DNA of 39,064 bases from Thiomicrorhabdus heinhorstiae (GTDB lineage: Bacteria > Pseudomonadota > Gammaproteobacteria > Thiomicrospirales > Thiomicrospiraceae), in contig NZ_JACBGI020000025.1 of the NCBI RefSeq assembly GCF_013391765.2, forward strand, positions 1 to 39,064, written 5' to 3'. The notes beneath the pieces are model-generated. The model saw only the letters and a program-made list of their open reading frames with translations, was not told where the DNA came from and ran no database searches. The number at the start of each line of letters is the position of its first letter. Positions within the stretch are counted from its first letter, which is position 1. Both the position numbers and the translations under genes were made by a program. Positions 7,413 through 15,151 of the stretch are shown one piece after another.

Positions 7413-7452
7413 AGGCTCATCCGGTCATTAGACTGGGTGGGCCTTTTTTTTT
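7413..7452 (+). terminator. Intrinsic terminator/attenuator in the nitrate-operon leader
   Basis: A 14-bp stem with no unpaired bases if G-U pairs are allowed (AGGCTCATCCGGTC at 7413-7426 with GACTGGGTGGGCCT at 7431-7444), tetraloop ATTA, and then a run of nine T (7444-7452). It lies between the probable promoter and nirD, so transcription of the whole operon must pass it. This is the arrangement of nas leaders controlled by antitermination (NasR or NasT, ANTAR proteins). I could not identify the paired hexaloop hairpins those proteins bind. Confidence 0.8.
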
Positions 7453-7499
7453 GTTTCAAATTCGGCCAAAAACAAAAAAAGGCCGTGAAGGATGATGAA

Positions 7500-7832
7500 A
7501 TGGCGGACTTTATCAAAGTATGCGGTGAGAACGACTTAGTAGAAAATTCGGGAGTTGCCGCGCTGATCGACGATCAGCAACTGGCTCTGTTTTATATCAA
7601 TTCGCAAGTTTATATCACCTCTAACACTGATCCGATCCGTGAAGCGGAAGTCATGTCTCGTGGAATGGTTGGCGATCGTGATGGTGAGCTTTTCGTTGCC
7701 TCTCCTTTGCATAAAGAATGTTACAGCTTAATCAGTGGTATCTGCCTGGATAAGGAAGGCTATTCCCTCAGTGTTTTTCCAGGCAAGATCGAAGATGGTT
7801 TTGTCTGGGTTGACATGCACGCCAAGGTTTGA
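7500..7832 (+). CDS. nirD: NirD-like nitrite reductase small subunit
   Basis: 110 residues from the ATG at 7500, which has AAGGA 7 bases upstream. The earlier in-frame GTG at 7407 is rejected because it would translate through the leader terminator and add residues not found in the family. NirD is the small, Rieske-fold subunit of the cytoplasmic NADH/siroheme nitrite reductase; it lacks the Fe-S ligands of true Rieske proteins, as does this one. Recognisable pieces are VCGENDLVENSGVAALID at the start and SPLHKECYSLISGICLDKE near residue 70. The large subunit NirB, its expected partner, is not adjacent: nasA follows after 10 bases. NirB may be encoded elsewhere, or the protein may serve NasA. 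Confidence 0.85.
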   Translation: MADFIKVCGENDLVENSGVAALIDDQQLALFYINSQVYITSNTDPIREAEVMSRGMVGDRDGELFVASPLHKECYSLISGICLDKEGYSLSVFPGKIEDGFVWVDMHAKV

Positions 7833-7842
7833 AGGTTGATGT

Positions 7843-10578
7843 ATGGCGGCCAAGAATTTCTCTTCTTTTATTAAGACCTCTATCAAAAGTTCTGTCAAAA
7901 CGACCTGTCCGTATTGCGGCGTCGGTTGCGGCATGCTTTTAAGTCCGAATCCGACCATGCAAAGTGGTTGGGATTTGAGCGGCGATAAAACACATCCGGC
8001 GAATTTCGGCCGTTTGTGCGTTAAGGGAGCGTCGGCGGCGGAAACACTGGGGTTTGAAGGCCGATTGCTTAGCCCGCAGATCAATGGGCAAGAGGCCGAT
8101 TGGGAAACCGCTTTGAATGAAGTGGCCGGGCGCTTCAAGAAAATTATCGATCAATATGGCCCCGAAAGTGTCGCTTTCTACGTTTCCGGTCAGTTGCTGA
8201 CCGAAGACTATTACGTTGCCAATAAGCTGATGAAAGGCTTTATCGGCAGTGCCAATATCGATACCAACTCGCGTCTGTGCATGGCTTCGGCGGTGGTCGG
8301 CTACAAGCGCGCTTTTGGCAGCGACAGTGTGCCGTGCAGCTATGAAGATCTCGAACAGGCGGAATTGATTACTCTGGTCGGTTCCAATACCGCCTGGGCG
8401 CATCCGATCGTCTATCAGCGAATTGCAGCAGCCAAAAAGGCTAACCCGCAGATGAAAGTGGTGGTGGTTGACCCGCGCCGCACCGCGACTTGCGATCTGG
8501 CCGATTTACACTTGGCAATTAAGCCGGGAATGGATGCTGCACTGTTTAACGGTTTGCTGGCGTATTTTTCCGAGCATGGGGAGATCGATGTCGACTTTGT
8601 CGCCAGGCATTGTAACGGTTTTGCCGAAGCATTGGATGCCGCGCGTCAGCAAGCGGATATTCAGGAACTTGCCGAATTGTGCGATCTTGCCGTTGAAGAC
8701 CTGCATCAATGGTTCGAATGGTGTCTCCAATCGCCGAAAATGCTGACGCTCTACTCTCAAGGTGTTAACCAATCGACCAGCGGCGTCGATAAGTCGAATG
8801 CCATTATTAACTGTCATCTGGCAACCGGACGCATCGGTAAAGTCGGATGCGGTCCTTTTTCCATTACCGGGCAGCCGAATGCCATGGGTGGACGTGAAGT
8901 CGGCGGTCTTGCCAATCAGTTGGCGGCGCACATGGATTTTACCTCTGAAGAGTCGATCGATCGGGTTGCCCGTTTTTGGCAGGCTCAGAACATGGCGACA
9001 CAGGACGGTTTGAAAGCGGTCGATATGTTTGATGCGATTGCGGCAGGGAAAATCAAAGCGATCTGGATTATGAATACCAATCCGGTGGTTTCCATGCCGG
9101 ATGCCGATCGGGTGCGTCAGGCTTTGCTGGATTGCGAAACCGTCGTGGTTTCCGACTGTATGGCGCAGACCGATACCACTGAGGTGGCGGATATTCTTCT
9201 ACCGGCTTTGACCTGGGGAGAGACTGACGGTTCCGTGACCAATTCCGACCGAACGATCTCAATGCAACGCGCTTTTATTTCCGGCCCCGAACAGTCGCGA
9301 GCCGACTGGTGGATGATCTGCGAAGTTGCCAAACGCATGGGGTTTGGCGAAGCGTTTGAGTACCGGCATCCGGTAGAAATCTTTCGCGAGCATGCCGCTT
9401 TAAGCGCTTTTGAAAATGACGAAACGGGAACGATTCGGGATTTTAATCTGGCGGCTTTGACGGATATTTCTCTGGACGACTATTTGACTTTCCCGCCGAC
9501 ACCTTGGCCGATTGTCGATAAAGACGCCCGGGGAAAGCCGCTCGGTACGCCGCGCTTGTTCTGTGACGGGCAATTTTTTACTTCCGATCGCAAAGCACGT
9601 TTTATTGCGATTACACCTCGGGCGCCGCAAAGCAGCCCGAACCCTCAATATCCGTTTGTTTTGAATACCGGGCGCGTTCGCGATCAGTGGCATACCATGA
9701 CGCGAACCGCCAAAACACCAAAATTGATGACGCATGTTGCCGAGCCGTTTGTCGCCATTCACCCGCAGGATGCCGAAGAGAAAGGACTGACCAATGGCGG
9801 TTTGGCGCGAGTGTTCAACGATCTGGGGGAGCTGATCCTGCGCGTTGAATGTCAGGCTTCGCAAAGACGCGGAGGGCTGTTTGTGCCGATGCATTGGAAC
9901 CGTCAATATGCCAGTCATGCGAATGTTGATCGATTGGTAGCGGCACGAGTTGATCCGCTGTCCGGTCAGCCTGAATCCAAGCATGCGGTAGTGGCGGTTG
10001 AGGCTTATCACTCTAGTTGGAAAGGTTTTGTGTTAAGCCGTGATTCTCTGGAGCAAGCGTTTTTAGAAGGACTCTATTGGAGCCGAATCACCGGCGAGCA
10101 GTTTCAGCGTTATGAGGTTGAAGCCCAGGATCGCAGCGCTCGATCCTGGATGGACTGCTTGCAAAGCGCCATGAACGGTAACGATTCAACGGACTGGCTC
10201 CGTTATGTCGATGAGACAGAAGGCGTGTTTCGTCTGGCCATGCTGCAAAACGGGAAGTTACAACTGGCGGTATTCGTTTCCAAGGACAAATTGCCGGAAC
10301 GGCGTTGGGTTGGGCAGTGCTTTTCTCAAGAGGTTCTCTCCGAACGTGACAGACGCTTTTTACTGGCAGGTAAACTCAGCGGCGCCAAAGATGCCGGCAA
10401 GACGATCTGTTCCTGTTTCGGCGTCGGACTCAACACCATTCTGGAAGCCATCGAAACCCAATCTTTAACCTCGGTGGAAGAGATTGGCAAGGCTTTGAAA
10501 GCCGGAACCAACTGCGGCAGTTGTCTGCCGGAGCTGACTGAAATTCTGCAGTCGCAATATCACGAATTGCGCGCTTGA
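7843..10578 (+). CDS. nasA: Assimilatory nitrate reductase, catalytic subunit
   Basis: 911 residues; a molybdopterin oxidoreductase reducing nitrate to nitrite in the cytoplasm with bis-MGD and Fe-S centres. The N-terminal [4Fe-4S] site is CPYCGVGCG plus CVKG (Cys22, 25, 29, 59). The molybdopterin domains follow, with SNTAWAHPIVYQR, GCGPFSITGQPNAMGGREVGG, IMNTNPVVSMPDAD, and the C-terminal dinucleotide-binding domain (VLNTGRVRDQWHTMTRTAKTP). The last 60 residues form a BFD-like [2Fe-2S] domain (CSC at 856-858, CGSC at 891-894), found in the longer NasA type that does not carry a FAD domain. GAAGG lies 7 bases before the ATG. It is preceded by nirD and followed by cysG, moeA and mobA, which supply siroheme and molybdenum cofactor. 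Confidence 0.96.
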   Translation: MAAKNFSSFIKTSIKSSVKTTCPYCGVGCGMLLSPNPTMQSGWDLSGDKTHPANFGRLCVKGASAAETLGFEGRLLSPQINGQEADWETALNEVAGRFKKIIDQYGPESVAFYVSGQLLTEDYYVANKLMKGFIGSANIDTNSRLCMASAVVGYKRAFGSDSVPCSYEDLEQAELITLVGSNTAWAHPIVYQRIAAAKKANPQMKVVVVDPRRTATCDLADLHLAIKPGMDAALFNGLLAYFSEHGEIDVDFVARHCNGFAEALDAARQQADIQELAELCDLAVEDLHQWFEWCLQSPKMLTLYSQGVNQSTSGVDKSNAIINCHLATGRIGKVGCGPFSITGQPNAMGGREVGGLANQLAAHMDFTSEESIDRVARFWQAQNMATQDGLKAVDMFDAIAAGKIKAIWIMNTNPVVSMPDADRVRQALLDCETVVVSDCMAQTDTTEVADILLPALTWGETDGSVTNSDRTISMQRAFISGPEQSRADWWMICEVAKRMGFGEAFEYRHPVEIFREHAALSAFENDETGTIRDFNLAALTDISLDDYLTFPPTPWPIVDKDARGKPLGTPRLFCDGQFFTSDRKARFIAITPRAPQSSPNPQYPFVLNTGRVRDQWHTMTRTAKTPKLMTHVAEPFVAIHPQDAEEKGLTNGGLARVFNDLGELILRVECQASQRRGGLFVPMHWNRQYASHANVDRLVAARVDPLSGQPESKHAVVAVEAYHSSWKGFVLSRDSLEQAFLEGLYWSRITGEQFQRYEVEAQDRSARSWMDCLQSAMNGNDSTDWLRYVDETEGVFRLAMLQNGKLQLAVFVSKDKLPERRWVGQCFSQEVLSERDRRFLLAGKLSGAKDAGKTICSCFGVGLNTILEAIETQSLTSVEEIGKALKAGTNCGSCLPELTEILQSQYHELRA

Positions 10579-10611
10579 ACACGTTTCTCAAAGAGATTTA
10601 AGGAGAGCGAC

Positions 10612-12102
10612 ATGGATTATTTACCGATTTTTATGAATATCAAGGGTCAGCCGTGTCTGATCGTTGGCGGCGGTGCGGTTGCAGCACGTAAAGCAGACTT
10701 GTTTATTAAGGCCGGAGCCAAGGTAACGGTGATCGCTCCGCTATTGAAAGAAGAGATGCAACGCCATTTACAGCTCGGGAAAATCGAATGGATTGAGGCT
10801 GGTTTCGATCGTGAATTAATGTGTGCGCTGCCGAAACCGAAACTGGTTATTTCCGCCACCGACGAGCAGGCGGTTAACGAGGCTGTGTACGAATATTGTC
10901 GACAGCAGCAGATCGAAGTTAATGTCGCCGATCAGACCGAGTATTGCGATTTTATCCTGCCGGCGATTATCGAACGCGAACCGATGACGGTAGCGGTATC
11001 GACCGGTGGGCGATCTCCTGTGCTAGCCAGAGTGATGAAAGCACGTTTGGAAAGTCTGCTGCCGCAGGGATTGTCCGCTGTGACCGATCTGGTCGGCCGT
11101 TACCGAAATGCGGTGAAAAAGACCTTGCAAGATGCGGAAAATCGCAAGCGCTTCTGGGAAAAGCTGCTCGACAGCACTTTTATCGATAAAGCATCGCGTC
11201 TTGAGTCTTCTGGTGAAGCCGAGGCGATTCTGCAGCAAAAATTGCAGGCGGCTCGACTCGAAGAGCAAGACGGGCTGAATGAGGTGGGTGAAGTCTATCT
11301 GATCGGTGCCGGGCCGGGCGATCCTGAATTGATGACTTTCAAAGCGCTTCGATTGTTGCAGCAGGCAGACGTAGTGGTTTATGACCGCTTGGTCTCAACG
11401 GAAATTCTGGATATGGCTCGTCGTGAGGCCGAGCGGATTTATGTCGGCAAAAAGGATAAGTGGCATCGTGTGCCGCAAAGTCGCATTAACCGCATGCTTC
11501 TGGAATTGGCGCAGCAGGGAAAAAAGGTTGCGCGTTTGAAAGGCGGCGATCCGTATATTTTCGGTCGCGGCGCTGAAGAAGTTGAATTGCTGGCTGAACA
11601 CGGTATCGATTTTCAGGTTGTGCCAGGCATTACCGCCGCTGCAGGTTGTACCGCCTATGCCGATTTTCCGTTGACGCATCGCGATTATGCCCATTCGGTT
11701 TCGTTTGTGACCGGGCATCAGAAGGAAGGAGATCAGGCGATCGACTATGCGCGTCTGGCTCAGTCCGGCGACACCATGGTTTTCTATATGGGAGTGAAAA
11801 ATGCCGCTGAAATCCAGCAGGGGCTACTTGCACATGGGGTTTCTCCGCAGATGCCGGCAGCGATTATCGAAAGAGGAACGCGGCTCGATCAAAAGGTGAC
11901 GGTCGTGACTCTGGCTGAACTGGCCGGAACCATTCGCAGACAAAAAATCCAACCTCCGGCACTGTTGGTGATTGGCGAAGTCGTGACAGTGCGTGAAAAA
12001 CTGCACGCATTGAAGCGCCAGGCGCTGGAGCGTCAAGCCAAACGGGCCGATATTGAACGCTCCGATCGTCAAGAAGAACCTTGGACAAGGTTGGCGGTAT
12101 GA
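10612..12102 (+). CDS. cysG: Siroheme synthase (multifunctional CysG)
   Basis: 496 residues. The N-terminal half (1-210) is the precorrin-2 dehydrogenase / sirohydrochlorin ferrochelatase part: NAD-binding CLIVGGGAVAARKADLFIKAG, then SATDEQAVN and STGGRSPVLARVMKARLESLLP. The C-terminal half is the SAM-dependent uroporphyrinogen-III methyltransferase: VYLIGAGPGDPELMTFKALRLL, VVYDRLVS, RLKGGDPYIFGRGAEE, VVPGITAAAGC. Together they convert uroporphyrinogen III to siroheme, the cofactor of assimilatory nitrite and sulfite reductases. It has an AGGAGA ribosome-binding site. The C-terminus is slightly longer than in E. coli CysG. Placement after nasA ties it to nitrite reduction. Confidence 0.96.
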   Translation: MDYLPIFMNIKGQPCLIVGGGAVAARKADLFIKAGAKVTVIAPLLKEEMQRHLQLGKIEWIEAGFDRELMCALPKPKLVISATDEQAVNEAVYEYCRQQQIEVNVADQTEYCDFILPAIIEREPMTVAVSTGGRSPVLARVMKARLESLLPQGLSAVTDLVGRYRNAVKKTLQDAENRKRFWEKLLDSTFIDKASRLESSGEAEAILQQKLQAARLEEQDGLNEVGEVYLIGAGPGDPELMTFKALRLLQQADVVVYDRLVSTEILDMARREAERIYVGKKDKWHRVPQSRINRMLLELAQQGKKVARLKGGDPYIFGRGAEEVELLAEHGIDFQVVPGITAAAGCTAYADFPLTHRDYAHSVSFVTGHQKEGDQAIDYARLAQSGDTMVFYMGVKNAAEIQQGLLAHGVSPQMPAAIIERGTRLDQKVTVVTLAELAGTIRRQKIQPPALLVIGEVVTVREKLHALKRQALERQAKRADIERSDRQEEPWTRLAV

Positions 12103-13106
12103 GCAACCAATATAACAGTGACCCGAACGAAGAAGCATCACTGCCTTTCAGTGACTATCTGCGTATTCTCGGAAAAGGCCCGAAAACGCGCAGGAACCTG
12201 ACAATGGAGGAGGCTAAGGCGGCTTTTCTTCAGGTATTGGACAACCAAGTCAGTGATTTGCAGCTTGGGGCTTTCCTACTGCTGATGCGTGCTAATGGCG
12301 AGTCGACGGATGAATTGCGTGGTTTTATGAGTGCTTGTCGGAAGCACTTTGGTTTGGAAGACTTGCGAGGCAATGTCGATCTCGACTGGTCGGCCTATGC
12401 CGGAAAATGGCGCTATCCTCCCTATTACTTATTAGCGATTAAACTGCTCGTCGGTAAAGGTTACCGAATTTTACTGCATGGTGATTCCGGACAATTTGCC
12501 GACCGAGTGTATGCCGAAGAGGCGATGGCGTTACTCGGTTTTGAAGTCGCCGAAAATCTTGCAGATGCGTCTGAAAAACTATCGCAAGGCCAAGAGGTAT
12601 ATCTGCCGTTGGCGAACTTTGCCGCGCCTCTGCAAAGAATTCTGCATCTAAAGCAGGAGCTGGGGGTCAGAACCGTGTTCAATACAGTTGTTAAGTTGTT
12701 GAACCCTCTAAACGCACCTTGTGCAATACAGGGTATCTTTCATAAAGGGGTTGAGCATCTGCATCATGCCGGAGCAAATTTTAATGCAACGCGGCGTAAT
12801 CTGGTTTTTAAAGGCGAAGGCGGTGAAGCCGAAATTCGTCCGGATGCTTTAAATAAGCTGTTTATTTCCGAGGACGATATTTTATCGGAATCGGCTTTTC
12901 CAGCCGTCATTGAGCGGCAAAAGCGTCCAAATCAATGGAATTTACATGCTTTGCGCGCTTTATGGAACGGTGGTTTGCAGGATGCCTATGGCGAAGCCTG
13001 TGTGATCACGACGACCGCTGCAGCTTTGGTGTTGATGGAATCCTTGTCTCTGGATGAGGCCAAAGAAAAAGCGACTGTGTTGTGGCAGTCGAGGGAGGCA
13101 CTATGA
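12099..13106 (+). CDS. ybiB: YbiB/TrpD2-like glycosyltransferase-family protein
   Basis: 335 residues from the ATG at 12099, which overlaps the cysG stop (ATGA), so translation is coupled; an upstream ATG at 12081 lies inside cysG. The fold is that of anthranilate phosphoribosyltransferase (TrpD): GKGPKTRRNLTMEEAKAAFLQVLDNQVSDLQLGAFLLLMRANGES, FNTVVKLLNPLNAP, and a late TTAAALVLM. Key substrate-binding motifs of real TrpD, such as the GTGGD loop, are replaced (LHGDSG at about residue 126), which fits the YbiB/TrpD2 group, reported to bind nucleic acid rather than make phosphoribosylanthranilate. There are no trp genes nearby; it sits among nitrate and molybdenum-cofactor genes. Its role there is unknown. 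Confidence 0.82.
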   Translation: MSNQYNSDPNEEASLPFSDYLRILGKGPKTRRNLTMEEAKAAFLQVLDNQVSDLQLGAFLLLMRANGESTDELRGFMSACRKHFGLEDLRGNVDLDWSAYAGKWRYPPYYLLAIKLLVGKGYRILLHGDSGQFADRVYAEEAMALLGFEVAENLADASEKLSQGQEVYLPLANFAAPLQRILHLKQELGVRTVFNTVVKLLNPLNAPCAIQGIFHKGVEHLHHAGANFNATRRNLVFKGEGGEAEIRPDALNKLFISEDDILSESAFPAVIERQKRPNQWNLHALRALWNGGLQDAYGEACVITTTAAALVLMESLSLDEAKEKATVLWQSREAL

Positions 13107-14335
13107 GTGGAGTTTTGGATCCTCTACAGGAGTTTCAGGCAATTAAGGCTTGGTTGTTGGCGCAAGCCAAAGCCATTAACGAATCCGAAACCGTCTGTCT
13201 ATTGGACGCAAATGCGCGTGTATTAGCCGAGGCTATCCATAGTCCGATCAGCCTTCCCGCTCTGCCGACCAGTGCAATGGATGGCTATGTTGTCTCCAAG
13301 CAATGTCTGGAGAATGGTTTTCCTGCCCGGTTGCCGGTTCTTGGAACGCTCTTCGCCGGAGCAGATATTCCGGCTTCACTTCCCCAAGATGCCGCCTATA
13401 AAGTGATGACCGGTGCAGCTTTACCTGGAAATGCCGGTCTGGTGATACCTGTCGAAGAGGCGCAACTACTTGATGACTATTTGCTCCTCGATACGAATAA
13501 ATTCCGAAAATCGCATATTAAACAAGTGGGCTGTGATTTGAGTGAAGGAGAGTTGTTACTCGAAAAAGGGGTCGTCTTGGGTGCGAGGGAAATCGGCCTG
13601 TTAGCGTCCTGCGGAATCGCTGCATGTCCAGTGTTGCGCCGACCCAAAGTGTTAATAGCAGTCGGCGGAGATGAGCTGCAATCACCGGGTGTGCCGTTGC
13701 AGGCAGGACAGATTTACGACGCCAATTCCTGGTGGTTGCAGGCGGAATTGACAGAGTTAGGTTGTGAAGTTGTGGCAGTCTTGAGCTGGCAAGACGACCT
13801 GCCGTCTATGCAGAGCAGTTTGCGGCCGAGGCTGGAGCAGATTGATCTGGTCATCAGTGTCGGAGGGGTTTCAGTCGGTGACCGGGATTTTGTCTACGAT
13901 TGTTTGCAGAACCTGGGTGAAGAGGCGAGAAGCTGTCGCTGGCGCTTAAATATGAAACCGGCCAAACCGCTCGCCTATGCGACCTGGAAACAAAATGCCG
14001 GTGCCGTTAAGCACTGGCTGGCTTTGCCGGGAAATCCGGTGGCGGCATTTATGAGTTTTCAGCTGTTTGCCGAGCCCTTTATACAATCTTTGAGCGGCAA
14101 GAAAAGCGGTTCGAAAAAATCTTGTTTGGCTCAAATGGTGCAGAATGTTAAAGCCGATCCGCACAAATTATTGTGGATGCAAGTCCGCGAGACACAGGAA
14201 GGTTTGGAAGTCATTCGCCAGAACTCCAGCAGTCGTTTATTGGATTTGACCTTAGCCGACGGTTATCTTTGTATGCCGCCGAACTGCGATCTTGAAGCTG
14301 GTCAGACGGTTGAGTATTGGCGCTATCGGAGGTAG
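13103..14335 (+). CDS. moeA: Molybdopterin molybdenumtransferase
   Basis: 410 residues from the ATG at 13103, which overlaps the previous stop (ATGA) and has GGAGG 4 bases upstream. MoeA inserts molybdate into adenylylated molybdopterin. Visible features: SAMDGYVV near residue 55, the MTGAALPGNAGLVIPVEEA segment, VLIAVGGDEL, GQIYDANSWWL, ISVGGVSVGDRDFV (the molybdopterin-binding MPT loop), MKPAKPLAYATW and LPGNPVAAFMSFQLF. The position between ybiB and mobA in the nitrate operon means the cell makes NasA's cofactor together with the enzyme. Other copies of Moco genes may exist elsewhere. Confidence 0.95.
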   Translation: MSGVLDPLQEFQAIKAWLLAQAKAINESETVCLLDANARVLAEAIHSPISLPALPTSAMDGYVVSKQCLENGFPARLPVLGTLFAGADIPASLPQDAAYKVMTGAALPGNAGLVIPVEEAQLLDDYLLLDTNKFRKSHIKQVGCDLSEGELLLEKGVVLGAREIGLLASCGIAACPVLRRPKVLIAVGGDELQSPGVPLQAGQIYDANSWWLQAELTELGCEVVAVLSWQDDLPSMQSSLRPRLEQIDLVISVGGVSVGDRDFVYDCLQNLGEEARSCRWRLNMKPAKPLAYATWKQNAGAVKHWLALPGNPVAAFMSFQLFAEPFIQSLSGKKSGSKKSCLAQMVQNVKADPHKLLWMQVRETQEGLEVIRQNSSSRLLDLTLADGYLCMPPNCDLEAGQTVEYWRYRR

Positions 14336-14337
14336 AG

Positions 14338-14946
14338 ATGGTTGGCATTCTGATTTTGGCCGGCGGGCAGGGAAGGCGCATGAATGGGCTGGATAAAGGT
14401 TGGGTGGAGTGTCAGAACAAGCCACTAATTCAGTGGTTGCTGGATTCATTACACAGGCAACTGGCAGCACTTGCAAACGGGAATTTTAAGTTGTTTGTAA
14501 GTGCTAACCGTAATCTGCAAAGCTATGCGACTTTATGCGAGAGGGTGATTAAAGATGAATATGTCGGGTACCAAGGTCCGCTAGCCGGCATTGCAAGTGT
14601 CATGCGCAGTGAAGAAGCGAAATCTATTCAACGGTGGGTTGTGATACCGGTGGATGCATTTCATTTACCGGATGATTTTGTAAACAAAATGCTCAGCATT
14701 CAAGGTGATGAAGTCGGTTATGCCTGTCAGGCGGTTCAAGAGCATTATGCTTTTTTATCTATTCCGCAGACGCGCATACATAATCTTAATCTTTACCTGA
14801 GTCGTGGAGGACGTTCGATCAAAGGATGGCTGAGAGAGGAACCGTTTTTGCATCCGGTGCGATTTGCAGAGGTAGATTTTTTCGGTAATTTTAACTCTTT
14901 GCAAGAGTTAAAAAGCACGAGAAAAGGCGGGTTCTGGGAGTTTTGA
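14338..14946 (+). CDS. mobA: Molybdenum cofactor guanylyltransferase
   Basis: 202 residues from the ATG at 14338, which has GGAGG five bases upstream (overlapping the moeA stop region). MobA transfers GMP from GTP to molybdopterin, giving the MGD form used by NasA. The nucleotide-binding signature LILAGGQGRRMNGLDKGWV is at the N-terminus. YQGPLAGIASVM and VIPVDAFHLPDDFVN follow, the Asp of VDAF matching the metal-binding position. It is the last gene of the nitrate operon; an AT-rich weak hairpin (about 14951-14975) follows but no clear intrinsic terminator. Confidence 0.93.
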   Translation: MVGILILAGGQGRRMNGLDKGWVECQNKPLIQWLLDSLHRQLAALANGNFKLFVSANRNLQSYATLCERVIKDEYVGYQGPLAGIASVMRSEEAKSIQRWVVIPVDAFHLPDDFVNKMLSIQGDEVGYACQAVQEHYAFLSIPQTRIHNLNLYLSRGGRSIKGWLREEPFLHPVRFAEVDFFGNFNSLQELKSTRKGGFWEF

Positions 14947-15076
14947 AATAAAATTTATAGATGGACTATAAAAAATTTTGGGTAAAGTTTTGGCGTAACC
15001 GGCCGATTTACCGTTGACCGGGGGTTTACGATGTGGAAAATAGGGTTCTGAATTGTGCGGGTATTAGTCCTAATGG

Positions 15077-15112
15077 AGTAATGATCAGTAATAAAACGAT
15101 AACGTCATTACT
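15077..15112. repeat. 8-bp inverted repeat upstream of the orphan repeat-protein gene
   Basis: AGTAATGA (15077-15084) and TCATTACT (15105-15112) are perfect inverted copies 20 bases apart, ending 39 bases before the start of the 307-residue protein gene. It may be a leader hairpin or an operator. A weak sigma-70-like promoter (TTGACC at 15014, GAAAAT at 15036) lies upstream of it. Confidence 0.4.
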
Positions 15113-15151
15113 TGAAACTAAATAATTATCTCGAAGAATTTGAGGATCGAT

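Larger units (their letters stand above)
7148..7499. other. Non-coding regulatory region and leader of the nitrate operon
   Basis: 352 bases without a supported gene. It is AT-rich from about 7280 to 7368 and contains the NtrC-like half-site, the possible sigma-54 promoter and the strong intrinsic terminator listed separately. A reading frame open from a GTG at 7407 runs through the terminator hairpin and is unlikely to be translated. Confidence 0.7.

Noticed and set aside
7407-7499. N-terminal extension of nirD from a GTG
   Set aside because: It would be translated through the intrinsic terminator; the ATG at 7500 has a proper ribosome-binding site and matches family length.
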